Of a DNA stretch of 64,000 nucleotides, positions 1 through 9,465 are shown piece by piece. Numbering within the stretch: position 1 is the stretch's first letter; every line of letters starts with the position of its first letter. The position numbers were made by a program, and so were the translations under genes. Source of the DNA: Dastarcus helophoroides (Eukaryota > Arthropoda > Insecta > Coleoptera > Bothrideridae); NCBI GenBank assembly GCA_028583605.1, contig CM053325.1, positions 45,826,987 to 45,890,986 on the forward strand, in the 5' to 3' direction. The notes under the pieces are model-generated. The model worked only from the letters and a program-made list of their open reading frames with translations. It searched no databases and had not been told where the DNA came from.

Positions 1-1614
1 GGCGTGCACTATCCTTATTCTATAATCCGTGGACCAACTAAAAGGTACAATATTACGCATGGAGGGCGGAGTCCACTTGGCGCGCTATGACGTTGGCAAT
101 AGAGTAAATTCAAACTTGAACGAGGTAAAATTATCACTATTACTTTTAAATGATACCTATAAAACATGATATTCTGTTATTCAAGCTACCCTTAAAATTG
201 ATACTATTGTGAACATTAGTAAACATGGAACAGAATTGCAGCAACTCTAAAATAGATTATGCATATTCATATGTTATAAAATAAAAAATAAATACATTAC
301 AGCAATTTATGCGTTTGTTGCATCTGGACAGGATAATTACAATTGTTCAAATTTTTTCCTCTGTAAAATTTTTAAAACTTGACATCTAACAATAGCATAT
401 ATTTAGTTTCTCATCCTTTATACAAGGACTTAAAAAACTATAACGTGTCTTAATAAATGTTATATAACGTGTCTTAATAAATGTTATATTTGAACGTAGT
501 GCTTTTACGGTGATTGTAGTTGAACAGCAATTTAAACATGGTATATTTAAATTTCAACATGTTTTGTTGACATCTGGGCATCTGGGGACTTGGTTTATTT
601 ATTACCACCATAGTTGATACTGGATATTAAGGTGCGTTTTTACGCTCAAGCAATTGCGCAAACTGACTTGTGCCAGCCAATTGGTACAAATAGAACTGAA
701 CTGTTGCTGTATGTTCTCACGTTCAAGCAATTTGCGCAAATTGACTTGCACGAGTCAAATATAAACTGAATTGTAATAAACACTTGTTCGTTCGTAAAAT
801 TGATGCAAAAATATTAGTAGTTAAGAGTTTAGGTGACTCCAGTGCCATATTACATTTAAGAGGTACAAAAGTGATACAAAAGGTGTGATATTTATAACCT
901 CCAAAATATATTTGGGTTATCATCTCTAAATTATTTTCATCAAGTACAAAAAAAAACATTATCGACATTTCTGAGCCCTCTAAAGTATTCTGTACGGTTG
1001 CACATCGTTACGGCTCTGGGTTACTTAATTAAAATTGTTTGCTTTCATAGGAATAAAATTATATCACTTTTTCATGAAAACTAAATAAATTCTAAAAAAA
1101 CACAAAAAAAATATTTTTTTAAACAAAATCGAGTCTACGATCTTTTAAAGAAATAATGTGTTCATTACTTTCTCATCAAAATTGTTTAAATCCAAATTTA
1201 CAAATTAATAATTAGACCCTAGAATGGGTACTGCTATATCTTTGTGAATAGCGATACTATTGGCAGTTAGGCCTGTAAGCAGCACAATTAGCAATCACAA
1301 TCAGATCAGCCGGCATCTACGCATTTAACATAATAAACCGTAAATACACACTCCAAACTCTGACTCGTACTCACCATTTGGCAATAGCGCATAAGCGGAG
1401 CGACGTACCCCGGGCTAGCTTTAACGTGGTGTTCTGTAGTTTATTTTTCCGTATCCCATGGAGGCCGTTGATAGGCATCGCACGGCAGCCATGCTAGGTG
1501 CATAATTCTGCGCCCACCAACTTATTTGAATTTCCTTATAATATTTAATATAATGGAATCAAACGTTTGCTTACTTTATTTCAAGTCACTCACAAGTATT
1601 ATTATATAATTAGT
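1..1614. other. No gene recognised
   Basis: AT-rich DNA with only short open frames (the longest is about 80 codons on the minus strand at 723-968) that resemble no protein I know. A slightly GC-richer patch lies at about 1370-1520. A short direct duplication (ataacgtgtcttaataaatg) occurs around 441-485. Confidence 0.5.
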
Positions 1615-1618
1615 ATAT

Positions 1619-1977
1619 TGTTACGGGCTTATCGGTTCGAATTGATTAACACATTGAACAATACCCACTTTTTACCAAACTAAACTCGGATCACTACAAC
1701 TGAACAATAACTCACTTATTGACTTCTACTACTAACTCACTAACTACACTGACTCTGACTAACTCGAGGGAAAGCTGACCGCCTTATATAATTTTGGCTC
1801 CCGGCTTCTAGAACTTTTCGGCAGATAAGGCTTATCATTTGCCGACATTTCTGGAATGCTTATCTGCCGTTTGTTTCGTTATCGCGGCCACTTCCCCCTT
1901 ATAGATCTTTCTAGAAACTTTTCTTACGCACTAAATTCTATTCTAAATTATATTTTATCTATTTATATTGCGTTACA
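1619..1977 (-). repeat. Solo LTR of the gypsy-like family
   Basis: Read on the minus strand this is a complete LTR, beginning TGTAACGC and ending CCGTAACA, about 359 bp, matching the LTRs at 5564-5915, 12443-12798, 58950-59306 and 62583-62924. It is flanked on both sides by ATAT (1615-1618 and 1978-1981), a 4-bp target-site duplication, and no internal region is attached. It therefore arose by recombination between the two LTRs of a former full element. It keeps the conserved inverted repeat cggcagataag (1819-1829) and cttatctgccg (1859-1869) and a TATA-like box. Confidence 0.9.
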
Positions 1978-1981
1978 ATAT

Positions 1982-2780
1982 CATTATTTTGTGTTTAAAA
2001 ATGTGATAAATCCAAGTCTTTTACATTAAAGAGAAAAGGTAGATTGCGCGCTCTTGCGCTCTTTAAGACCAGCCGCCACTGCATAATCTTATTGTCCTGT
2101 CGCAGTTATAAACACCATCACTCAAGTCTTTTATGGGTGGTTCCACAATCTTATTTGGGCTGAAGTGTCGATTACAAAAGCTAGAAATTTTTGAAAATTT
2201 TAATCAATTTACCAAATATTCTTTAATCAATGAGCAGGTATTAATTAATTGTTTCATAACTAGTAATAATAGTTGATGACATTTTCAAGTCGAAATTATT
2301 GCTGTTTTACCACAAGAAGTTGTGACAGGACCGTTAAAGTTGAAATTAATAACCCTCCGTCGTAGATTTAAATTCCTTTTCAGAGGAACTCCTTTCCTTG
2401 TCCATCATCAGACAAACCAAACTTATTTTTGCATCCTTCGATGCTCACCAACCAAGCATCTGAATCAAAATGAGAAATACCAAAATATAGGAGTTGTAAC
2501 TTGTAACTTCCATTCACAACAATAGTTTATAGGAAGCACAAAAACGACACGTTACCGCACACCTGATGTTAAAAACTTTATATATCCTTTGAATTTGGCG
2601 CATTAAAGTAAATAGGAGCATCGAACAGCCAGTCCTTGATGCGTGGTTCTTCCGCATCGATTGCGTGCACGAAGAGCTAGATGTCGCAAAACTATTCAAA
2701 CTGTTCATGCGTAACTCTGTTCTATTAATAGATCAGACGTCAAGCTTAAATATTTTTAAGACAATCTAACAATATAGAAA
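1982..2780. other. Intergenic, no gene recognised
   Basis: Short open frames on both strands (2322-2525 plus, 2514-2708 minus) have no recognisable domain. I see no repeat that I can tie to the rest of the window. Confidence 0.4.
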
Positions 2781-2982
2781 TATTCCTGAACAAAGAACAG
2801 TCCTTTACCACGGTTTATCAGGCAACTATGAAAATAAATTGCTCCTTTGAACTTATTGAATGGACCACCCATTCTATTTATTGGGTATTTTTGACAGTTT
2901 ATTGCTGCTTTTAAATCATTGAATAATAGGCGCTAAAGTATCCGCAGTGACCAAATCACTAAATATGCAATATTAATAATAT
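2781..2982. repeat. Unclassified repeat X, copy 1, left part
   Basis: This segment, starting near tattcctgaacaaagaac, resembles 24583-24790. Its continuation, 5916-6420, resembles 24795-25175. The gypsy-like element at 2983-5915 therefore sits inside an older copy of repeat X, and the copy at 24.6-25.2 kb shows the uninterrupted arrangement. Superfamily not recognised. Confidence 0.65.
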
Positions 2983-3213
2983 TGTTACGCGCTTATCGAA
3001 TTGATTAACACGTGAATTGAATAATACCCACTTTATTTTCAAACCCAACTCGGATCACTTCAACTGAACAATTAACTCACTTATTGACTTCTAACTGCTA
3101 ACTCACTACTTAACTACACTGACTTTAACTGACTTACCAGGAGGGAAAGCCTTATATAGTTTTGGCCTGCAGGTTCTAGAACAATCCAGCAGATAAGACT
3201 TATCGTTTGCCGA
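2983..3213 (-). repeat. Truncated 3' LTR of element A
   Basis: Starts (as forward sequence) tgttacgcgcttatcg and matches the other LTRs until about 3213, where it joins pol sequence directly. About 130 bp of the outer U3 are missing, so the same deletion removed integrase and the LTR start. Confidence 0.85.
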
Positions 3214-4000
3214 AGACTTTTAACAGTCCATCCGTCTTCTGGCTGGACAGACGTGACTCTTACATCCTCCATGACCTCATGATCCTCAACTCGTCTACAG
3301 TGTTTGCAATCCCCACAAGGTCTTCTGGACAAAGCGTCAGTGTTGTTATGCTGTCGTCCCGGTTGATGATGCACCTTAAAGTGATACTGCTGAAGCCTTT
3401 CTAACCATCTAGCCGTCTGCCCCTCTGCGTTCTTCATTCGGAGTAACCAACAAAGCGCCGAATGATCTGTCCTGATGAGGAATTCTTGCCCATACAGTTA
3501 CTGGTGGAAGTGTTCCACGGCCTTCACTATCGCAAGAAGTTCCTTTCTGGTGGTGCAATAGTTCCTCTCCGGCTTCGTCAGGATCTTGCTGTAATATTTA
3601 AGAACTCTTTCTTCACCGCCTTGAACTTGGGAAAGCACAACCCCAAAGCCGACGTTGCTAGCATCAGTGTCTAACACAAACTTCCATTCTGCTGAGGATA
3701 AGCCAAAATAGGTCTTGTGCACAAGGCGAACTTCAGTTTTCGGAAAGCGGTATCACAATCGGGAGTCCAGACATAAGGTGTTCTTCCTTCTGTCAGTCGG
3801 TATAACGGCGCATCAATGTTCGCGAAACCTTTTACAAATCTTCTGTAATAGGTGCAAAGCCCCAGGAACTTCCTCAATTCCTGTTTATCTTTGGGTCTTG
3901 GCCAGTCACGGATTGCAGTAACCTTGGCTCCTGGGTCCACTGTTGCCTGCACATTGCTTCCATCCACGCTACCTTCCATCATCAAACTCTCTTTGATCCT
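3214..4000 (-). pseudogene. Pol remnant: protease stub, RT C-terminus, RNase H
   Basis: Minus-strand translation gives in order: a retropepsin-like start (VQATVDPGAKVT, where the usual D-T/S-G triad reads DPG), an abrupt jump into the RT connection region (RDWPRPKDKQELRKFLGL, then CTYYRRFVKGFANI), and RNase H motifs (VLDTDASNVGFG, YYSKILTKPERNY, TRKELLAIVKAVEHF). The tail VHHQPGRQHNNTDALSRRPC is the linker typical of gypsy pol. The stretch from protease to the RT palm is absent. At least two frame changes break the reading frame. The integrase that should follow is gone. In a live element this polyprotein would copy RNA to DNA in the capsid particle. Confidence 0.9.
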
Positions 4001-5408
4001 TTTTATCTGTTTGATGGGAAGAGTTTTGACGACTGGTTTCTTGACATTAGTCAGTGAGTTTCTCTTCTCGACGTGTTGTTTTCTTACTGTGGAGCATGTC
4101 GCCTTCTTGGGGGTTGATCTGCAGTCCTTCTTGAAGTGCCCCGGTTTGCCACAGCTATAACATGTTATGCTTCTGATGGGTCTACTTTCAAAAGCGTCCA
4201 GCAGTTCTTCAATGCTCTCGTCAATTTTCTTCATGTTTGCGTTGATATTCCCAAAATCAGGGTTATTCGCGACCTCTTCGATGTCGGCCTTCCTTACTCT
4301 CCGTGACGCCTCTGACTCCGAAAGCTTGTAAGCAGCTTCCACCTCCAAAGCTCTAATCAGCGCCTCGCTCAATGTTCGGAAGTTTGACAAGCGCATCACT
4401 GTCTGGACTTCTGCGTCTCTTATTGCTTCTATGAAAATTTTAGCTGTGTAAAGTTCCAGAAATTCGGTGGGTGCTGTTGGATAGGCGTCATGAGCCAGTC
4501 TTTTTACGTCAGCCTCGAATTCTTGGAGCCTTTCATCACTTTTCTGCTTCCTTACTAGTAGTTGCGACTGGGCGACTTGCGGCAAATGATGGTCTCCAAA
4601 TCTCAGCTCTAAAGCCCTAACTAGATCTTCGTAGTTGGCTAGTTCGTGGTCAGATAGAGCTCAGAGTAGTTCCAGAGCTTTTCCGCGCAGGCATACCACC
4701 AATAAGGTCGCTTTTTCGCCTTCCGTCCACCGATTGGCCCTGGCAGCAGCTTCGAACTGTATTCTGTAGGCCCGGAAGGATGTTTTCCCATCATAGGTCG
4801 GAGGTTTCACCTTTTGGGAAGAAATGGCAGAAACACTTTCAGATTCATTTTGTGTGGCTTGTTTACTTAGCAACTTCTTCACGTCATTTTCGATGTTGCT
4901 AATCTTCTGTGTTGCATTTTCCAAATCAAGAAGCTTGGTGTTGAATTTGTCTTTGACTTCGACACTTTCTTCTTGCATTTTTTCTCTCATTCCTGTAATT
5001 TATTCTTTCACTTCTTCTTTCATTTCTTCTCTCATCTCTGTAATTTGTTCTTTTACTTCGTCTTTCATTTTTGCAACGTCTACTTCCATTTTTTCAGTTA
5101 TATTTGCTAATACAATATGCAATTCTTGTTTGTCTGCATTCTTTTTCTTTTCTTCTTCTTTTTCTTGTCGTCTTCGTTCTTCCTCCTGTTTATGTTCTTG
5201 TCGTCTTTGTTCTTTTTCCTGTCCTTTTTCTTGTTGTCTTCGTTCTTCGTCTTGTCGTCTTCGTTCTTCCTCCTGTTCTTTTACTTGTCGTCTTTGTGCT
5301 TTCTCTTGTTCTTTTTTTTTGTCGTCTTTGTTCTGCTTGGTCTTTAAACATTGCTAATAACACTTGCATTTGCTGTTCCATTTTGGCCGATTTTAATCTC
5401 GTATCCAT
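4001..5408 (-). pseudogene. Gag remnant with coiled coil and zinc knuckle
   Basis: The start ATG is at 5406-5408 (MDTRLKSAKMEQQMQ). It is followed by a highly charged coiled coil rich in RRQEKEQE-like units (about 5150-5340), a helical segment, and the conserved gag block from PPTYDGKTSFRAYRIQFEA (about 4810) onward. A CCHC zinc knuckle, CYSCGKPGHFKKDC, lies at 4121-4162. Gag would assemble the particle and bind RNA through the knuckle. The frame is nearly whole: I see a stop near 5000, a TGA near 4663 and a frame change in the coil repeats. No separate matrix or nucleocapsid boundary can be seen. The same gag is found in elements C and F. Confidence 0.85.
5150..5345 (-). repeat. Minisatellite inside gag coiled coil
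   Basis: Tandem degenerate purine-rich units (cttgtcgtcttcgttc in forward sense, about 18-36 bp each) encode the Arg/Glu/Gln/Lys coil of gag. Element C has the same kind of array at about 13010-13115. In element F it is absent because sequence is deleted near 59515. Confidence 0.75.
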
Positions 5409-5545
5409 AAAGCGTATTTGAATGTTTAAGATTTTATTTGACGAGCCTCGTAAAACTATTTAACAGTTTAAAACGTCCGAGATAAAGTCAATTGCGGCAC
5501 CTGGCATGAATTTCTTTTGAGCAATAAGCACGATCCACGAATAAT

Positions 5546-5561
5546 CCCGCTTCTGACACCA
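5546..5561 (-). other. Primer-binding site of element A
   Basis: Two bases inside the LTR, the minus strand reads TGGTGTCAGAAGCGGG. From general knowledge this is complementary, with one mismatch, to the 3' end of animal leucine tRNAs that end in ACTTCTGACACCA. It would prime minus-strand DNA synthesis. Element F has a decayed version at 59309-59323. Confidence 0.65.
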
Positions 5562-5563
5562 GA

Positions 5564-5915
5564 TGTTACGAGCTTATCGGTTCGAATTGATTAACACGTG
5601 AATTGAATAATACCCACTTTATTGTCAAACTCAACTCGGATCACTTCAACTAAACAATTAACTTACTTATTGATTTCTAACTGCTAACTCACTACTTAAC
5701 TACATCGACTTTAACTGACTTACCAGGAGGGAAAGCCGACCACCTTATACAGTTTCTAGGTTCTAGAACAATCCGGCAGATAAGGCTTATCGTTTGCCGA
5801 AATTTCGGGAACGCTTATCTGCCGTTTGCTTCGTTATCGCGGCCGCTTTCCCCTTATCAGATCTTTCTAGAAACTTTTCTTATGGACTAAATTCTACAAT
5901 TTACATTTCGTTACA
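5564..5915 (-). repeat. 5' LTR of element A
   Basis: Full-length LTR (about 352 bp) beginning TGTAACGA and ending TCGTAACA on the minus strand. It contains the inverted repeat cggcagataag (5774-5784) and cttatctgccg (5814-5824) in the presumed U3. ATAT follows immediately at 5916-5919. Confidence 0.9.
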
Positions 5916-6420
5916 ATATTATCATTGTAAATTCTTCAGAACAGAGCACGTATCAATTGATTATACCCTGAGGAAAAAGGAGGAGCCTAATTTGTAAGGA
6001 TTTCGTCGATATATTTATTAATTACAATAATATTCATTCTATTTCATTCATTGTAAACGTTAATTCCAAAAGAATATGGTTTATTTAATTTATGAAAAAA
6101 AAAAAATAATAATAAAACGGATATTCACACCAAAAAACTTGGAGTGGTCGCTGTTTTTATTAAGAATATTTATTTTTCTTCTGATTCTTCTTTTTCTTTT
6201 TTTTTTGTTCTTTACATATGGCGTGTAGGTATATGTAATAAATATCCGCGACTTCTTCTAAGTCCATTTTAGTATTGGTTCATTCAACCCCAATTTCTGG
6301 CGGTTCACAACCGCTTCCTGCGGTTAAGAATGCGGTTGGCCGCAAAGCAGTTATCCGCTGATTCAACCGCATACCAGGCGGCTGGCCGCTTGGCGGCTAT
6401 CCGTCTAGTGCGTATGAGGC
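5916..6420. repeat. Unclassified repeat X, copy 1, right part
   Basis: Continuation of the repeat interrupted by element A; it resembles 24795-25175. The end is GC-richer, with several near-copies of gcggttggccgcaaagc and gcggttatccgc that make it self-complementary. No coding frame recognised. Confidence 0.65.
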
Positions 6421-7950
6421 CTAAGCCTTTTGTAACTGAATTTGGCTATCTATATGTATTCAATCAAGGCTACGTGTCCGTCACTGTATTAAAATAAAAA
6501 GTTTTACCTACAATTACAATACATATAGTAAACTGAAAAAGATATGGATTGTTTTCAAATGCAAATTGCTGTTGGACAGCAGTATAGATTAACTGAGATT
6601 AACATTAAGAAATCATTACTATTTTACTTGCGGGAGGTGTAAAAATTCGGTTTGCAGGTCCTTCCTAAACAGGTTCTTGAACTATTATTGATTATAGTTT
6701 CTAAATTCGCTAGCGGTGGCGCTTGAGAACAGTAAAATTCATGTTTGGCAGCCACCTTGTCGAGAAATGTAAATAGTTAAGAAAGTGTAAAAATAATAAG
6801 GTAACTTTTATCTTACAACGGTTACCTACAAATAGGAAAACCTAATGAAGTTGTGGAAGTTAAATATCAATCAAAATGACATCGCCGGCTTCAGGAAAAA
6901 CAAATTTATATGTCAACCTGGAGGATTATTAAATTTGTTTTCATTTTTCGTCGAATGAGTCTCGAATGAATGAGTGTAAACATAAATTAAGTAAAATAGA
7001 TTTTCCAAATTTCAGGAAGTTTCACTCAGGAAAGACATACGAAAACTAGTATCGCAATGTAAAAGTTCACGAAATAATCAATTGCCTAAATCCTAAATGA
7101 GAATTATAATCAACTCTCCAATGGGATTGATTCTACGTCCTGTGTTTTGGATAGGTTTTTCTGCAAGCTTCATGCAAAAGAAGACTAGATTTCATTACAA
7201 ATGCAGGTAATTTGAATGAATCTGTTAACGTTAATGTTATTACGAGCAATGTTTATACGATAGTCGAACTTTCAGATTGCAATGTTCCTGTGAGTTCATG
7301 TTTAACCGATAACTTATTAAGAAGCCACTCATCAAGATTCACTCGATCTCAAGATAAGTATAATGTATCGAAGCTCCAAGAGAAATAACTTCTAAAATTC
7401 ACAAACATGCTTAAGAGATCAGGTCAGTTATTCGCTCTGTATCATATAGGAATGAATTCTCATATTTTCAAAAATTAAAGCAGAGAAGTATTAAAGTCAC
7501 CAAATTAGATTTGTTTATATGTTTTATCTAATGGCCTTATTTCTAAACTTAATTTTATGACAAAGTTTGTACAGATTTAGGATCTTTGAAACATTCTTGT
7601 GAATTGCTTAAACATACTTTGGCATCCTACAAGGGCTGTAGCTCCTTCAGAAGTGTTTCTAATACAAACTGTAATAAGGTTTTTTTTTAATACTTGACGT
7701 ATTTTATCAGTTCCTAAATTTTGAAAACTCAGTTCAGAAACGTCTTGAATATTAAAATATATGACACGTATGATATGTAACAAAAAGTGTGTATTTCAAA
7801 TTAGTTCTTCATGAGGTTAATCTTACCGTTATTAATACTAATTAAATAAAACTGTATTTAATCAAGAGACTATTTCAAGCGACAATTTATTTTTTAACCC
7901 TAGAACCAAAAATTGTTTTGAAGTTTCCATTCATTTCAAACTATAATACA
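6421..7950. other. Intergenic, no gene recognised
   Basis: AT-rich. One stretch on the plus strand, about 7189-7388, stays open for some 65 codons without an ATG and could be an old coding remnant, but I recognise no domain. Confidence 0.4.
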
Positions 7951-7951
7951 A

Positions 7952-8368
7952 ATGTCTACTTTAATGGTAATAGTTCGGAAACTCAGAAAAGGTAGCCGCT
8001 GTCACAATAAAAATCATAAAGTTGACACTTACCTTTCTCCTTGTATATTACCTATATATGTAATACTTCTATATGGCCAGTTCCTCGTTTCTTGTGGGAA
8101 AGACTTCTCTTTCTCGCTGACCTTCACACGCGGTGACGAGTCACAATGCGCAGGTGTTACAAATCATTTGTGCATGGCCAAAGTCAGCTGTGCACGGCCA
8201 AACATAAACACCGGTTTAACCCCCGCGAAGCGATTCGTTCATTCATGCGCAATACTCACCGATCACGGATGTTCCATCTTTATCGGATTTGGTCAGAATA
8301 AACTCGCGAAGAGAATAGGGAGCTGGCCATATAGAAGAATTACATATATGATATTACCCTTACAGTGA
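7952..8368 (+). CDS. Unassigned ORF of 138 codons in a GC-richer island
   Basis: The frame begins ATG at 7952 and ends at 8366-8368. The translation is Cys/Ser-rich with a hydrophobic stretch around residues 29-47 (SPCILPIYVILLYGQFLV). The DNA at about 8090-8310 is clearly GC-richer than its surroundings. I recognise no family, and no splice signals or neighbouring gene supports it. It may be a chance frame through a decayed repeat or promoter-like island. Being open across 138 codons in AT-rich DNA is its only support. Confidence 0.2.
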   Translation: MSTLMVIVRKLRKGSRCHNKNHKVDTYLSPCILPIYVILLYGQFLVSCGKDFSFSLTFTRGDESQCAGVTNHLCMAKVSCARPNINTGLTPAKRFVHSCAILTDHGCSIFIGFGQNKLAKRIGSWPYRRITYMILPLQ

Positions 8369-8477
8369 TATCTACAAATGAGTAGAATAATTATATGATA
8401 CATAGAAAAAGATTGACCATAGAGAAAGGTTAAGACTGTCAACTCTGTGCTTTTTATTTTGAAAATGGCCACCCTTC

Positions 8478-9465
8478 CTAGGGCCCGGAACTATTAAAAT
8501 TAGGAACCTGTATTATCGTATCAGTGTCGCTCTTCTGTAGCTCCCGAAAACCTTCAACAGTCCATCCATCTTCTGGCTGGACAGACGTGACCCTTATATC
8601 CACTATGTCCTCCTGGTCCTCAAATTGTCTGCAGTGTTTGCAATCCCCACAAGGTATTCTGGACAAAGCCTCAGCGTTGTTATGCTGTTGTCCCGGTCGA
8701 TGATGCACCTTAAAGTGATACTGTTGGAGCCTTTCTAACCATCTAGCCGTCTGCCCCTCTACGTTCTCCATTCGGAGTAACAAAGAAAGCGCCGAATGAT
8801 GTGTCCTAATGATGAATTCTTGCCCATACAAATACGTGTGGAAGTGTTCCATGACCTTTACTACCGCAAGAAGTTCCTTCCTGGTGGTGCCGTAATTCCT
8901 CTCCGGCTTCGTCAGGATCTTGATGTAATATTCGATGACTCTTTCTTCATCGCCTTGAACTTTGGATAGCACAGCCCTAATGCCGACGTTGCTGGCATCA
9001 GTGTCTAACACAAACTTCCCATTCCACTGAAGATAAGCCAAGATTGGGTTTGTGCACAAGGCGGACTTTAGTTTTCGAAAAGCGGTATCACAATCGGGAG
9101 TCCAGACATATGGCGTTCTTCCTTTCGTTTGTCGGTATAATGGCGCAGCAATGTTGGCGAAACCTTTCACAAATCTTTTGTAATAGGTGCATAACCTCAG
9201 GAAACTTCTCACTTCATGTTTATCTTTGGATCTTGGTCTGCGGCTGATACAGTGTGGCCCAAGAATTCTACTTTCCTTTGGATCAAAGAGCACTTCTTCG
9301 GATTCAGCTTTAAGTTAGCTTGCTTTAACCTGTCGAAGACTTCTTGAAGATTTTCTAGATGTTATTTAAAGCTCTTGCCCATCACCATGAGGTCATCTAA
9401 GTAAACCATGCAGGTTTTTCAAGTAAATCCTCGAAATACCAGTTCCATTAGATGTTCGAAAGAGA
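8478..9465 (-). pseudogene. Gypsy-like pol fragment B with RT core
   Basis: Minus-strand pol remnant of the same family as elements A, C and F, but including part of the RT palm they lack. VYLDD is encoded at 9392-9406, with the catalytic YLDD at 9392-9403. Then come the thumb/connection (NLKLNPKKCSL, CTYYKRFVKGFANIAAPLYR) and RNase H (VLDTDASNVG, HHSALSLLLRMENVEG) up to PCGDCKHC near 8650. In-frame stops and a frame change lie near 9365-9460. No LTR, gag or integrase adjoins it, so it is a fragment cut at both ends. It shows that longer, RT-bearing members of the family existed in this genome. Confidence 0.88.

Larger units (their letters stand above)
2983..5915 (-). mobile_element. Gypsy-like LTR retrotransposon A, internally deleted
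   Basis: A Ty3/gypsy-type element read right to left: LTR (5564-5915), primer-binding site (5546-5561), gag (about 4120-5408), protease stub, C-terminal part of reverse transcriptase, RNase H, then a truncated LTR (2983 to about 3213). ATAT lies on both outer edges (2979-2982 and 5916-5919), a 4-bp target duplication. The catalytic reverse-transcriptase core and all of integrase are missing, and pol runs straight into a partial LTR near 3213. The element cannot move by itself. Orientation and family follow from the RNase H region and the gag zinc knuckle. Confidence 0.9.

Noticed and set aside
4824..5421. Plus-strand Ser/Phe/Leu-rich ORFs (up to 177 codons)
   Set aside because: They are the reverse strand of the Arg/Glu-rich gag coil of element A.
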